Below are positions 1 through 10,916 of a DNA stretch of 64,000 nucleotides, one piece after another. Where the stretch lies: positions 10,072,381 to 10,136,380 of the forward strand of contig CAJINV010000004.1 of NCBI GenBank assembly GCA_905178155.1, written 5' to 3'. The translations under genes and the position numbers were made by a program. This DNA is from Amoebophrya sp. A120 (Eukaryota; Sar; Dinophyceae; Syndiniales; Amoebophryaceae). Within the stretch, counting starts at the first letter, position 1; every line of letters starts with the position of its first letter. A model generated the notes under the pieces. That model was not told the origin of the DNA. It made no database searches and saw only the letters and a program-made list of their open reading frames with translations.

Positions 1-3000
1 GGCGCGGCACTGGCCATTCCTCTACTTCGCGACGCGCGTCCCCGTTGCGGTTGCGTTCGAATGTCGCGAGGAGCAAGCCCGCCCGGCCTCGGAAACTGCT
101 CCGACCGCCCAATGCCCTCCAAAGATGCAAGGTCTCTGCACGGGGGCCCCAGCCCCCGTGCTCGGACCTTGTTTGTGATGCATGAAATGCGACGCAAAAA
201 TAAAAAGACTGCATTGCAGACGACGCAATGAAGGCCGACTATTGTCCTGCTAAGGTTGAAGAATTGGAGTGCTGCTTAGCACGACAGAAGGGCACCCCTT
301 TGTCTTCACCTGCATCACAGACATGCTTTAAATGCTCGTGAAATTTGTCATGCGCCGACTACAAATGCCGCTTCAACTGGAGTCGTTTTTTTGCATCACA
401 AATCATTTCCACTTTGAGGATTTCCAACCTGAGGCTTTCATATCGTCTGGAGAACTGCTGTGGAATCGCTAGCTGCGGTTGCGTTGAATCAGGATATTGT
501 GTCGACTGAGCCGCTATGCATTGCAAAAGTATCGTACTAGTGTAAATTGCATCACAAATTTTTTCAAGAAAAAAAATGGAAGTTGTAATGCTGATTTACC
601 TATGAGAGGAATATTTGTCATGCATGATAGCAATTACTACTAGTACGACACTTTTGCACAGGATAGCCGCAGCTACACGCAGTGATGATGTACCGCCAGC
701 GGTTGGACCTGCTCTCTAGACATGCCGGTAACCTATGCATTGCAAAAGTAAAAGTATCGTACTACTAGAAATAGCATTACAAATTTTTTCAGAAGGAAAA
801 ATGGAATTTGTAATGCTGAATAAGCTAGGGAACCAGATTTGCATTTGTCATGCATGACTGCAATTACTAAGAGTGCGATGCTTTTGCACAGGATATAATC
901 CGTTGCTCAACTACTTTTCATCTGCAGCTTCGGCACGAAGCACCACAGGAGCCTTGATGATGTCGCTACTTTTCAAGAACGACAAGAAGATGGCGAACAT
1001 TCCTGCGCACCAGCAACAGCATCCGCACCAGCTAGATGAGTCTCTCCTCCTGGACCTGTACCGCACCCAAGAGGCCGCGGACATGGTGCGAGCGGTTCTT
1101 TTGCAGACAGCTCAGGCGAACGGTCATTTTCTCCTTGACGAGGAAAACAAATCTTCTTCGTTTTCCTCCCCAGATGAAGAAAGTGAGGTTTTTTCCAACA
1201 CAGTCGATTTCGCGGAAGACGAGAAAGACGCCGTGATTGCGCACGTGATCGCCGTGTTGGTGTACCTAAAGTTGCAAGACAAGAACATCAGATCGGGAGG
1301 TCACCAGAGGACCGCTACCACTCGTCATGGTCATGATGATGTCCCTGCTGCTGGAGAAACTGACCCGGATGATGAACCCAAATTCTACGTCGAAATTGGG
1401 GTCGGCCCGGGTCCGATCGAGCACAACACGCGCGCGTTGCGCACCTGGCACGGGTACACCGGGCTGCTGCTAGACCCCACGTGCGATATGGATTACAAAT
1501 ATGTCTGGGTCTGGAAACTTGTAATGCTAAAAGTGAATGATAGATGACGCACTGCAATACGCAGCTATGCATGACAAATCTTTTGGCTGACCTGTCTTAC
1601 GTATTTCGCATGGCAAATTGCGTTTGTGCATGACAGGGAAGAGGGCCTTTTCGTGCCTATGCAGCACAGATTCTCAAGTCATGCCAGACAAGCATGACAA
1701 ACTTGCATTCTTCCAGACCCACACACTTTTGCATTTGATGTGCGACAACCCGCGACTGAATTGCCACCCGGAGGCGGTTTTTCCGGAGAACGTGTTGGAG
1801 CTGCTATCACAAGAAAAAAGTGCTGTTACAGTTACACATTGCGATGCAAGACCAGCAACAAGAGACAACCTTTGTCATGCAGGAAATGCTTGGGAGCCTC
1901 GTTTCCTTTCTGTTTTCCCACCTTATGATCTTCGCATTACAAGTTTTCTCTGCCACACGGAAAATTTGTGATGCAGAAACTCCAACAAATGTGTAACTGT
2001 AACACTTTTTTCTCGTGATAGCTGCTGGGAGATAAATATCAAGTTCCGGAGAAGTTTTCCCTCCTCTCCATCGACGTCGACGGGCAGGACTACTGGCTCC
2101 TGAAGAAAATTTTGGAGTCGAAGAGATTTTTCCCAGAAGTTCTCATCGTCGAACACGGATTATGGAGGTTGATTCAGGTCGCGATTGGTCGACGACAAAT
2201 GACCGGAAATATGGAGGTGCCCAGCCTGATAAAGAAGTTGCAGTGGACCGCAATTTAAATCACTTAAAATCCTGATATTTTTCAGCTTGTGTTGTTGTGT
2301 GATCTCCATTAATTTCATAAGCGGTTCAACTACAATCAAAGAATCGACTGTGCTCAACATACCATTTGGAGTACTTACAACTCACTGCTGTACTCGTGAT
2401 TGGGCCTTCAGGAAGAACCCACATTTGATTCTAGGAACCAGGAGCATCGGCTTCAGGAGGCGCACGAACTCCTGCAGAGAGGAGCCTCTCCAACAAAAAC
2501 ATTTTTGGCCGCGCACATAGCGCTCCGTGCAACACACTAAGTCACTCCGGCCATAATTGTGACGATTCCCCACCTGAAACACATCCATACCAACACGGTT
2601 TCTGGTGGCCGGCGCTGCAACTGCCGTTGGATTTGGAGGCGGTGCCGAAGAAACACGTTCTAGATGAATTGCTTGCGCCAGCATCTTATCAAGTGCAAAT
2701 ATGTCTGGGTCTGGAAGAGTGCATGTTTGTCATGCTTGTCTGGCATGGCTCTGAAATCTGTCATGCACGTTACCCAAGAGCCCCATTTTGCTGTCATGCA
2801 GAAACGCAGTTTGTCATGCAGAATAGGCAACACCTAGAACCTCAAAAGCTTGTCATGCTGCGCCAGCACTTGTGGCCTCTTCATGATACGCCATCCAGCA
2901 TCACAAGTTTCCAGGCCCAGACACTTTTACAATCCATACATCTCGCCGTCCTGCTCCTGCTGGAAGCGCAGTAGAAGATGCTGGGTTGAAGGATGATGAC

Positions 3001-3552
3001 GCAGCTGTGGCACCAGCAGCTGCTAGGAGAAGTACTGCGACATTTTCCGAAGCCGACCTCAACGCGATCTTCGAACAGAACAGAAACAGTGGAGATGAAA
3101 GAACGGATCCTGGCGAAGCGGTAGAAGAAACAGAGGACATCAACCTGAATGACGATGCGAATTCGAATGACGTGGGCGTTTACCCCGCGACGGCCAAGGC
3201 GCTGCTGAAACTGGCGAACCAACACGGATACACCCTCGTCTACTACGGGGACACGGATCTGATCTTTGTCCGCGAGGAAGAAAGTGTGGTCGCGCCAAAG
3301 CAGGAGGAGCTCCAAGGCCGCGAGACTACAAGCGTTGATGCAGTTGAGCACCAGAATATTAACGTTGTTCCGTACTACCAAACCGTCTTTCCGAACGCAA
3401 ATGACCTTCCCGCGCTGTGCAACCGGTATCGACAGTCCGAACGGGCGTGGAAACGAGATTTGAGATACAGTGAAAGCAGCTACTGCTTTGAAACGGCCGT
3501 GCAAGGGATCAGCAGAAGGTCTTTTCGGGAGAAGTATGTGAAGCCTGCTTGA
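1..3552 (+). CDS. FkbM-like methyltransferase domain protein (5' truncated)
   Basis: Multi-exon gene entering from the left edge. Exons read from frame continuity: about 1-128 (uncertain), 443-514, 671-733, 902-1486, 1746-1804, 2026-2158, 2599-2686, 2944-3552 (TGA). Once introners are removed, frame runs on through motifs typical of FkbM/Methyltransf_21 proteins: YVEIGVGPG (about 1387, SAM-binding loop type), an N-T-R-x-L helix then GLLLDP, FPENVLELL, LLSIDVDGQDYWLLK (about 2059) and VLIVEHGFWW, with a late LLKLANQHGYTLVYYG segment (about 3205) matching the usual end of the domain. An Asp/Ser-rich insertion (about 2944-3170) separates the last two parts. The family comprises SAM-dependent O-methyltransferases; the substrate cannot be inferred. 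The C-terminus is VKPA-stop. The true start lies outside the window or in the unresolved first exon. Confidence 0.65.
129..442. mobile_element. probable I-family introner, 5' end unresolved
   Basis: The right end (about 395-442) is the inverted equivalent of the I-family start, with CAACCTGAGG followed by TTTCATA, and coding frame resumes at 443. The left boundary is not recognisable. A strong hairpin occupies 138-161 (10-bp GC-rich stem, CCCA loop), flanked by AAGGTC/GGACCTT. Confidence 0.4.
515..664. mobile_element. A-family introner
   Basis: TIR GCAAAAGTATCGTAC at the left and its complement with one mismatch at the right. TSD AGCCGC at 509-514 and 665-670. Excision joins T-E-P to Q-L-H-A-V-M in frame within the methyltransferase gene. 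Confidence 0.85.
734..894. mobile_element. A-family introner
   Basis: Starts TATGCATTGCAAAAG and ends CTTTTGCACAGGATA. The TSD is imperfect (TAACC before, TAATCC after). Removal joins R-H-A-G to N-P-L-L in frame. Confidence 0.8.
1487..1739. mobile_element. B-family introner
   Basis: TIRs are TATGTCTGGGTCTGGAA and the complementary end TTCCAGACCCACACACTTTT. TSD GTGCGA at 1481-1486 and 1740-1745. Excision gives D-P-T-C-D-N-P-R in frame. Orientation is opposite to the copy at 2687. Confidence 0.88.
1805..2019. mobile_element. G-family introner
   Basis: Starts TATCACAAGAAAAAAGTG; the complementary right end is CACTTTTTTCTCGTGATA. TSD AGCTGC at 1799-1804 and 2020-2025. Excision joins V-L-E-L-L to G-D-K-Y. 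Confidence 0.87.
2159..2591. mobile_element. I-family introner
   Basis: Left end TATGGAGGTTGATTCAGGT, right end ACCTGAAACACATCCATA. TSD AACACGG at 2152-2158 and 2592-2598, with two extra bases on each side. Excision joins V-E-H-G to F-W-W-P in frame. It is the longest simple element here, about 430 bp. Confidence 0.75.
2687..2938. mobile_element. B-family introner (inverted)
   Basis: Starts TATCAAGTGCAAATATG and ends CAGACACTTTTACAATCCATA. TSD CATCT at 2682-2686 and 2939-2943. Its left arm is the reverse complement of the right arm of the copy at 1487. Excision restores A-P-A-S-R-R. Confidence 0.86.
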
Positions 3553-5376
3553 CGTACAGTTAGGCAAAATCGAATGCACATCATGCAGCATGTAGTGCTC
3601 CGCCGAAATAAAATGAAAACTGGTGATGAATGGGAAAATAGAAGACATACGACATGGAGTTACTATATACACAACCAACATGAATTATACTTAACACCTC
3701 CACCTAGACCGTGCCGTTTGTACAACTTTTTTTGGCACCACGCACAGAAGATGCAATTGACGAGAGTCAACGCTAGATGTTGCCGTCAAAGAGGTACTGC
3801 TACACTTGATGACCAGATGTTCCGTGCTTTGCTGCTTCATTTTCAACATCTTCTTCATCTTGATATCAAAATAAAAATGATCATCATGTCGAGATGCGAT
3901 GGTGGATGAGGACAAGATAAAGATCCGTAGTAAATCCTTTTGCGAAGATGCGACCACAATTGATTGAATGTGATGAGTTCTTTCCAACTTACCTATTTCT
4001 GTAGCAATATTATACGCTAATAAATGTGTTATGGTAAACTATTTTATATTGACATTTTTCATCTGTGCTATCTTACGGCCTCCGGGCTCCTCCGATTCGA
4101 TGTGTTTGGTTATCTCATATAAAATTCACGCGTCTTGTTTTTTCTTTATTTTTTGACCGATCTCATTACCGAATCCGAAACATCTTTAGGCCATGGGGTA
4201 TTGTATGAAGGCATGAGAGATCCTTGTTTGCATTCTTTTTTATATGTTGTTGCTTCACGACTGATCATGTGTTTGTCCCTGTTCGAGGCAGCACACTTCT
4301 GCAGTCTGAATGCAGCCAAAGCCAAAAAAAACCCATGGGCTTGTGCCAGTGGCGGAAAACTAGTTGAAAATTCTGCTTACTCCTACCCGCTAGGCGTACT
4401 CAGAATTTTGAACTCCGACGTTCCTGATCTCGCTGCCACGGAGGCGCTGGTAGTACTGGGCAGGAAGTAGACGTATAGCTGCAGCATTGCACATACATTT
4501 CACCAGGGCTGGTGGAACTGCTGGTTATCAACTTACGACGTTGTGGTCCTTGTCTGGTCGTTCGGCTGTGCTGCACTTACATACGAAGCTTGTACTTGGT
4601 TTGATTACTGTCCAGCAACCGTCCGCTTCAACGTGTAAGTATGTCGTCGGAACAAGCTGGCATTTGTTATTGAGTAGCAGCAGCCCACCTACTTCCGGTT
4701 TTTGTACTACTGCTCCTGCGGTATCCACTACGTACTTCGCCGGCCCTTCTAATATCGCTCGAGGCAAGCTTCATCTTCCCACCAGCTTGACATGTACGAC
4801 CAGTAATCAAGAGGGGCAACGAGGATGAATTTGAATGGTATTTGGGAAAATAGCAATACAAATGTTGTACTGTGTATCGCAAGAAAAAACTGTTTCACTA
4901 TAAGCTTTTGATACAGAGGATGCATGCGGTTGTCTTCTTGCTCCACGTGCAAGATAGTGGATTTTTTGCCGTGTTTTCCCCGAGGGAGCACTCGGATCAG
5001 GTTTTCTTGGTCATGTAGATGAGAACAAACTTGCAAATGCAATGTGAATGTCAAACTTGGAAAATCGTTCGGGGGAAAGAAACAGTTTTTTCTATGCGGT
5101 TGTTGTACTATCGCAGCTGCACCGACTTCGAACTTCGAGCTGCTGGCCAGACTAGCATGATGGTGAATGTGAGGACGCGGCACCGCATTCACTTGGTTCT
5201 TACGTCGCTGTAGTTTATTCTGGACGTATCACGTCGTGGTTGGTTTTGTGCTAGTGCTTCATCATATCGTCGAAAACAAGTTTGTCATGTCACACCACCG
5301 TCAGGAGGGACCCTCCTGAAAAAATTTTGTTGCTTTCGACGTCGAACCAAACAGCAAATGTGAGAAGCCGAAGTTG
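3553..5376. other. gene-poor spacer
   Basis: No convincing gene on either strand. Short open frames have no family features or coding-like third-position bias. The 3' flank of the methyltransferase gene lies here. A frame at about 5330-5376 continues across the introner at 5377 as ...K-L-R-V-K-F-stop (ending about 5515) and may be a terminal exon of an unresolved gene. Confidence 0.4.
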
Positions 5377-5493
5377 TATCCAGGAAAAACAGCCATCCCC
5401 ATCGAATTTGTCGATGCAAAACATGCATAGAATCAAAACCTTCCAGTGTTTGTCATGCAAAAAAAGGATGAGGATGGGTGTTTTTTCCTGGAT
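5377..5493. mobile_element. F-family introner (small, 117 bp)
   Basis: Starts TATCCAGGAAAAACAGCCAT and ends ATGGGTGTTTTTTCCTGGAT. TSD AAGTTG at 5371-5376 and 5494-5499. Intact, but in a stretch with no recognised gene. Confidence 0.85.
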
Positions 5494-5499
5494 AAGTTG

Positions 5500-6124
5500 C
5501 GTGTGAAGTTCTAGCGTCATTTGTCTTGCTATTGGATCGACACTAACATTACGTTTCGGCCAAATACCATTCATCTCAGACGCATGCAGAAGCCCCCCGC
5601 ATCTTCATAGAGACCCAGGCAGCGACCTTACACGGGAATGAAGCTAGCCTAGAGCGGCTCCTCCTGCGCGGTTTGCCATCGTGGAAGGCGGCAGCGGGAA
5701 CAGATCGGCAGCGGAATCTCGGAACGCAGCAGCAGAGGAATCGAACGAGCCACCGGATCCGGAAAGACGGAATCAGTCGGAAGAAACACGACTCGAGAGC
5801 GAAAGGAATCCTGATCCAAGAATCGTCGAACGCAGCAGACAGTCCTCCACTCGAAAGAATACTCGTGGCTTAGGGGCACAGGCGGGGGAATAGACATCTT
5901 CACCTTCTTCACAAATTTTGAACTCGAAAAAAAAAATGCTCAATCTCTGCTACAACATTTGTATCTGACACACGCCAAAGGGGACCACAAGAATTGAGGA
6001 GCAGAGTTGAAGGTCTAACAGTACTTGCGATTATTTGTAGTCTAGCGACATTTTTATATTGGAGTGACACGGGGCATAGCTTGTGGGTGGGGTTCCAAGC
6101 CAATAAGGTATCGAGCCAAAATCC
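5500..6124. other. spacer, no supported gene
   Basis: Contains a purine-rich, charged-residue open frame (5681-5893) with low-complexity composition (S, R, E, N). Nothing else shows that it is coding, and I see no introner, promoter or RNA gene here. Confidence 0.35.
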
Positions 6125-6840
6125 GCAAAAATGTGCGCCTTTTTTTCTGTGCGCCGGGGTTTTTTTAGTTTGCATGCCGGCGCCTGTTCTTATTTTTCAA
6201 AAATGCGCCTCTTTTTCTATGCGCCTCTTGTTCTGTGCGCCTCTTTTTCTGTGCGCCTCTTTCTCTGTGCGCCTCTTTTGCCGGCCTGCGCCTCAGTTCC
6301 TGTGCGCCGGGGCCTCCTTGTTAAATGCCGGCGCCGCGGCGCCTTTCTTCCGAACCTGCATGCCTTTTTGCTGTGCGCCCGCCGCCGCCAGGCTCTTGTT
6401 GCGCGCCAGTGCCCCTCTTCTGGCGCCGCTTTTGTTTCACGTGCGCCACTTTGCCTATGTGGCAGTGCCGCTTTGCTTATGTGGCAGGCGCTTTTCTCTG
6501 GCGCCATTTTTTTTTCACGAGCGCTTCTTTGCCTTGCTTGGCTGTGCTGCCAGCCGCTTTGACTTACCGGCGCCTCCTTTCCTCTCTCTGCGCCTCCTTT
6601 GGTGTGCCGCGGGGGGGGGTGTTCTTTTTTCATGCCGGCGCCGCCTTTCTTTCCCTGCGCCTCTGACTATCCTATGTTCCTGTGCGCCCCTTTTCTTATG
6701 CGCCCCTTTTCCTGTGCGCCTCTTTTCCTGTGCGCTACGTCCTTTTGTTTTGCATGCCGGCGCTCGCCTTCCTCGGCGCCTAGTTTATTCCCGTGCGACG
6801 GCCAGCCTTCTTTTCTTGTGGCGCCACCAGTCGCTACTCT
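6125..6840. repeat. degenerate C/T-rich repeat
   Basis: About 0.7 kb built from loosely repeated units such as GTGCGCCTCTTTTCCT, mixed with CATGCCGGCGCC. The strand is strongly pyrimidine-biased. Long open frames on both strands (for example 5994-6857) result from the repeat lacking stop codons and are Cys/Phe/Arg low-complexity. Confidence 0.75.
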
Positions 6841-6922
6841 GTAAGTTGAGACTATGAATAAAAAGATTTTGGATCATCGATACAACAACGGTGAATAGCC
6901 CTGTCCCGCGAGTTTATGTCTT

Positions 6923-7591
6923 TTGTTGTTCCGAAGAACCTTTGGCTCCGAAAATGTCTATTTTTCTTTGCCTGCACGTGTCACCTCCCACTTGAGTACC
7001 CCGACCAGCAGAATTGTCGTTGTCTTCACACAAGTAACCACCACTCTATGCCTCTACGAAGTACCGTGGTGCAGGAAAAAGCGCGCGATACAGATACAGA
7101 TTGATGAAGAAGGCAGCTCAACAAGGGTGGAACTACACAGTCCACTTCTTTTCTCTACTTGCACAGTGCAGCAACTACAATCCAAGAACGAAAAAGACGA
7201 GCTGGTGCGGCGTTGATATTTGCATCCCCAGTCGAGGCTGGAAATGGAATTTGAATTTTGAAGTTTGCCTTTCGGAGGTAAGCAACGGTGTTCAACATCG
7301 TTTGATGCTTTGCATGGCACCAGTTCTTTCTGTATCTCATTCTTTTTCCGGGGGAACAATTTTCCATCTATCTCCAGCATCTATCACTTTCACTTGTGTA
7401 ATATCCTCTGCAAAAGTTTCGCACTCGTAGAAATGCAAGTCTTGCATTACAAGTCTTGTTAATTAAAAAGGCAAATCCGCATGACAAATTCTTGCAATTT
7501 ACACCAGTACGATACTTTTTCAATGCATATGTAAAGACAAACGTACAACAGCGGTAGAGTCGACTGGCGACGAGGGTGGCTCTTAGTCAGC
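6923..7591 (+). CDS. candidate small gene with an introner (uncertain)
   Basis: An open frame from 6923 (MLFRRTFGSENVYF...) runs to about 7200. Another in the same frame starts about 7240 and continues through 7401. Removing the intact A-family introner (7402-7529) continues it as F-H-L-C-K-D-K-R-T-T to a stop at 7591. The join between 7200 and 7260 would need a GT-AG intron I cannot fix. No domain is recognised. The main support is the introner with a perfect TSD, since introners here otherwise sit in coding exons. Confidence 0.25.
7402..7529. mobile_element. A-family introner (short, 128 bp)
   Basis: Starts TATCCTCTGCAAAAGT and ends GTACGATACTTTTTCAATGC plus ATA. Perfect TSD TGTAA at 7397-7401 and 7530-7534. 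Confidence 0.8.
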
Positions 7592-8718
7592 AGGCTCTTG
7601 ATATGACAGTGCACAACCCCCACTCCCCCGCATGATGAGTAACGCCAAATGCGAAGTTCAGTGGCATTGCTTGCATGTGTTGCCTTGTGTTCCTGCCTGA
7701 ATGACAAGTTTCAGAAACTGCACAAACGATAATTACTAACTTACGACAGAAATCGGCGCAGGAGCCAGCGGCAGGAACAACTTGGCACACAGACAGGCTT
7801 CGTGTTCGCAATAATCGTTGGCGTTTCCGTGGCTTGTCATGCACATGCTCTTCAACTTCAAATGAGGGGGAGAGGTGTTTGTGTACTTTGATACAGAACC
7901 GCTGGAGGCTATGGGAGGAAGCGGAGCACGCGGCGCGTCGCAGCTTTTTACAACCAGCACCTCGTCGACACGATCTCGATTTACGGCGAAATACACTCGA
8001 CTACTAATGTCAATGCACTTCGCAAATATCCAGCCTCAATACAGTCAGATGTAGTATATGTAATGAATAAACTATAATTTGGATTTGCATGATCATGATG
8101 TATGCTCCTACCACAACTTTGTATTAATGTGCGCTATAGCATTTGCATCACGATCACCGTAGTTAATGCAGTTGACACACTAGCAGCTGCAGGACGAATG
8201 AATGATTTACTAGACGAGTCTGCATATATGCGAAGTGCTTGACAAGCGAAAATCATTATGCTCCCCTAAGGGCGGCTTCTGTTGTCTTTTAAGTGAGACA
8301 GAGCCAGCAGCATCATGTCTGCGACCCTTCTAAACTGTCCATTTCTTGTCCTACCAAGATGAGCTCGTCCTACCGAGTTAGTACGCTGAAAAAAAAGATC
8401 ACAACAATAAACGAAGCTGGGAACTACAGTTGTCGTCCCCGTGGTTGTTGACAACTCGTTGTCTTGATCAGCAGCGGCCTTGGTCGATGCTACAAGGTTG
8501 TTCTTTTTTTCGTTCAGCTACAAAAATATCGCTGTGCTGTCGTTATATATTATTTCGAGCAGACGGCTTTTGGATGATCAACAACAACATCAAGATCATC
8601 TTTACGAGGACGGAAATCTTTTTGCTAACGACGAGCAGACCCAGTTGTCTCGTTGACGCACTTGTCGTGTAGTGTGTAAAGCTGGAAGATCGTCAGTGGT
8701 ACGCCCGAGGCATTATTT
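7592..8718. other. spacer or unresolved 5' exons
   Basis: No supported gene. A frame at about 8550-8650 (D-D-Q-Q-Q-H-Q-D-H-L-Y-E-D-G) looks coding-like and could be an upstream exon of the next gene. A possible 3' splice acceptor TTTTTCAG lies at about 8743-8750. Confidence 0.3.
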
Positions 8719-10916
8719 TTGTTTCTCCTTATCATGATTTTTCAGCCCAACAAGCAGATAATGATTGGCCATATGGTCGTGATATTGAACTATTGGTGCC
8801 GAAGATGTCTGGAGGTGTTGGTGTTTTTCCCCCTAGTACAGATGATGAAAACAGGATGGCCGCTAGTTTGGTCGATCATGATGGCATTCGACACGCCTTT
8901 CTTCCTCGCCTTGACCACCACGACCACCTCCCTGACAAACTACAGCGGCCCTATCCAGGAAAAAACACCCATCCCCATCCAATTTGTGATGCAAAACATG
9001 TATAAAGTCCTGTGTTTGATGTCATGCACAAAATGGGTGTTTTTTCCTGGATAGGCCCTGGCGTGATACTAGTAGTGAACGCAGCAAGACCACGGCAATG
9101 GTCTCCGGATTCCCGGTCCTCCGGCGATTCCTCGGGCCAAGACCTGCGGTGGTGGTCAACCGGGCAGCGGGCTGCGAGTAGTGGTTTCACGAACCAGTGC
9201 GGAGACCGACTGGCTACAAGTAGCGATATTGTGCCGCTGAACTACGAACACTTTGCGCAGAAATTCAACACTTTTAAAATGAACCGCATACTGCTGTTCT
9301 CCCGGCAAATTATCGCGGCGAACGCCCAGCTGGGGCAAGCGGAATTTATGCTGTCCATGACTCCGGAACCGAGTGAGAGTCTGATTGGAAAAATCAGAGA
9401 CGAGCTATGAAATGCAATTGATATGCCAATGCCACAGTGGGTTGAGTGGCCCCGGAAGATTCGACTTTGAAATTTTTTGTATTGCAGAACATTAACAGCA
9501 CAGATGAGAAGGTGCAAAAAAATTGACCGTTTCTCACGAGACAGGAGACTACTTATTTGTATTGCGAAAATATCGTGTGCTTTCGCCAAAAATGCTCTTT
9601 ATTAGAAGCCTGCTCTGCAGTTTGAATCTGCAGAGTTTGCATCAATTATGCGAAGAAAGAAGTAAGTAATTGTGTAGGTCTAAGGGCGACCACGTCGAAC
9701 TACATGTGACTTTCCACGTAACAATAGACCACTTCTGAGGACTCCAATGGCAGAGCATTTTTGCATAGGATAGCCGCTTGAGAAGGTGCAGCAAAACTTT
9801 CTTCTGGAATACAACTTCGTTGCAGGACGAGAGCAGCACCCACCAACCGTTCCTTCCAACGACCGCGCTGCTGCCTATACCCCGCAGCAGATGATGCGCG
9901 ACGCGAAACTTCTACGAGACTGGCTGCAGCCACTCAAATCGCACCAAACGGAGCAGTTCTATTCTGATGGCACTGGGCGAGGATCCGGCGTTTCTCTCTT
10001 CGGCTATACCTCTGACTATTCCCTGAAATAAATGTACCATCCCCAACATCCACTCGCCTTGCACGATAAAAGAACAAAGCAGGCTCTTCTCCTGGTTTTG
10101 TATGACAAATTGGATGTTGCGGGTGGCCAAAGATTTTCAGGTGATACTGACGTCAACTGGAACGGTCATCCCGTCTGTAAACTGTACCAGAAAATCGCCG
10201 AAGTGTCCACGTATGGAAGCGTCAGGTTCGAAATCGTCAAAGTTGAAATAATCTGTAATGCATAAAATGCATGACCCGGGGTGCGTGTGTTGCAGAGCAG
10301 GCAAGTGAGGCCGATTGTAAGCCTGTTTGGGGTTACAGCTCGAGCTGCTAAAGTAGCATGAGAAAATCGCTCTTCTTTGCCTAAATAGCGTGACAGACTG
10401 GATTTAGGGACCGCTGAAGTTTGTCATGCGCCACTTGGAAACTGGGTTCCAACTGGCATCCATTTTATGCATGACAAATTATTTCAACTTTGTCGATTTC
10501 AACTCTGACACATCCATACCACGGTGGAGCATTTCATTCCTGCTGCGGCTAGTACTGGTGGTGGGCAAATGCCAGTCACGGGCCGCGGTGTAAACAAAAG
10601 CCGAGTTCCCCCCGCGACCGCGCTGCTCGGCTCCTCCATCTTCTGGCAGCAGAAGCTCGCCCCGTTTGTGGAATTCCGCCAGAACTTCTATTACGGGATC
10701 AGAAAAGTGGCGGAGTTCAACCTGGAGAGTGATGTCTTGGCGCGGGTGCGGAGCATCCAAAATGGCTTGCTAGTCACGGAAGAACAAGAACTACTGAAAA
10801 GCGTAGGACAAAATAGCTCGGCGCGCGGCAATAGGGGGCAAAACTACCACGCAGGCAGCTCCCCAGCAGCTCCCAGGTTCCCGCCCCTGGGGACACCTCG
10901 TAGCAGCAGACCGTAG
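8719..10916 (+). CDS. hypothetical protein, multi-exon, 5' end unresolved
   Basis: Solid exons: 9059-9405, 9775-10015, 10145-10211, 10524-10916 (TAG). They join in frame after four insertions are removed: ...K-I-R-D-E | P-L-E-K-V-Q-Q-N-F, T-S | D-T-D-V-N-W, E-V-S-T | V-E-H-F-I-P. The last exon encodes FVEFRQNFYYGIRK and ends Pro/Ser-rich. Upstream of 8952 two frames compete: a Met/hydrophobic frame that joins in phase through the GGCCC TSD, and a more coding-like frame (DWPYGRDIELLVPKM...) that would need another small intron near 9150-9200. No family recognised. Acidic/amphipathic helical stretches suggest a soluble structural or regulatory protein, but that is guesswork. Confidence 0.5.
8952..9053. 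mobile_element. F-family introner (small, 102 bp)
   Basis: Starts TATCCAGGAAAAAACACCCA and ends TGGGTGTTTTTTCCTGGATA, a near-perfect 20-bp TIR. TSD GGCCC at 8947-8951 and 9054-9058. It is the smallest intact element in the window. Confidence 0.88.
9406..9771. mobile_element. introner-like intron, unclassified
   Basis: Starts TATGAAATGCAATTG and ends TTTTTGCATAGGAT. Short TSD AGC at 9403-9405 and 9772-9774. The intron is 366-369 bp and its removal keeps frame exactly. TIRs are weak, so it may be an aged or composite element. Confidence 0.6.
10016..10141. mobile_element. introner-like intron, weak TIR
   Basis: The inverted repeat CCTGAAA...CAACATCCA pairs with TGGATGTTG...TTTTCAGG. TSD TGA at 10013-10015 and 10142-10144. 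Removal joins G-Y-T-S to D-T-D-V-N-W in frame. Confidence 0.55.
10212..10518. mobile_element. I-family introner
   Basis: The left end TATGGAAGCGTCAGG continues to GAAATCG and a second conserved block, CAAAGTTGAAATAAT. The right end is the complement and finishes CACATCCATA. TSD CCACG at 10207-10211 and 10519-10523. Confidence 0.87.

Noticed and set aside
5994-6857. 287-codon Cys/Phe/Pro-rich open frame
   Set aside because: Generated by the pyrimidine-rich degenerate repeat; other frames and the opposite strand are also open.
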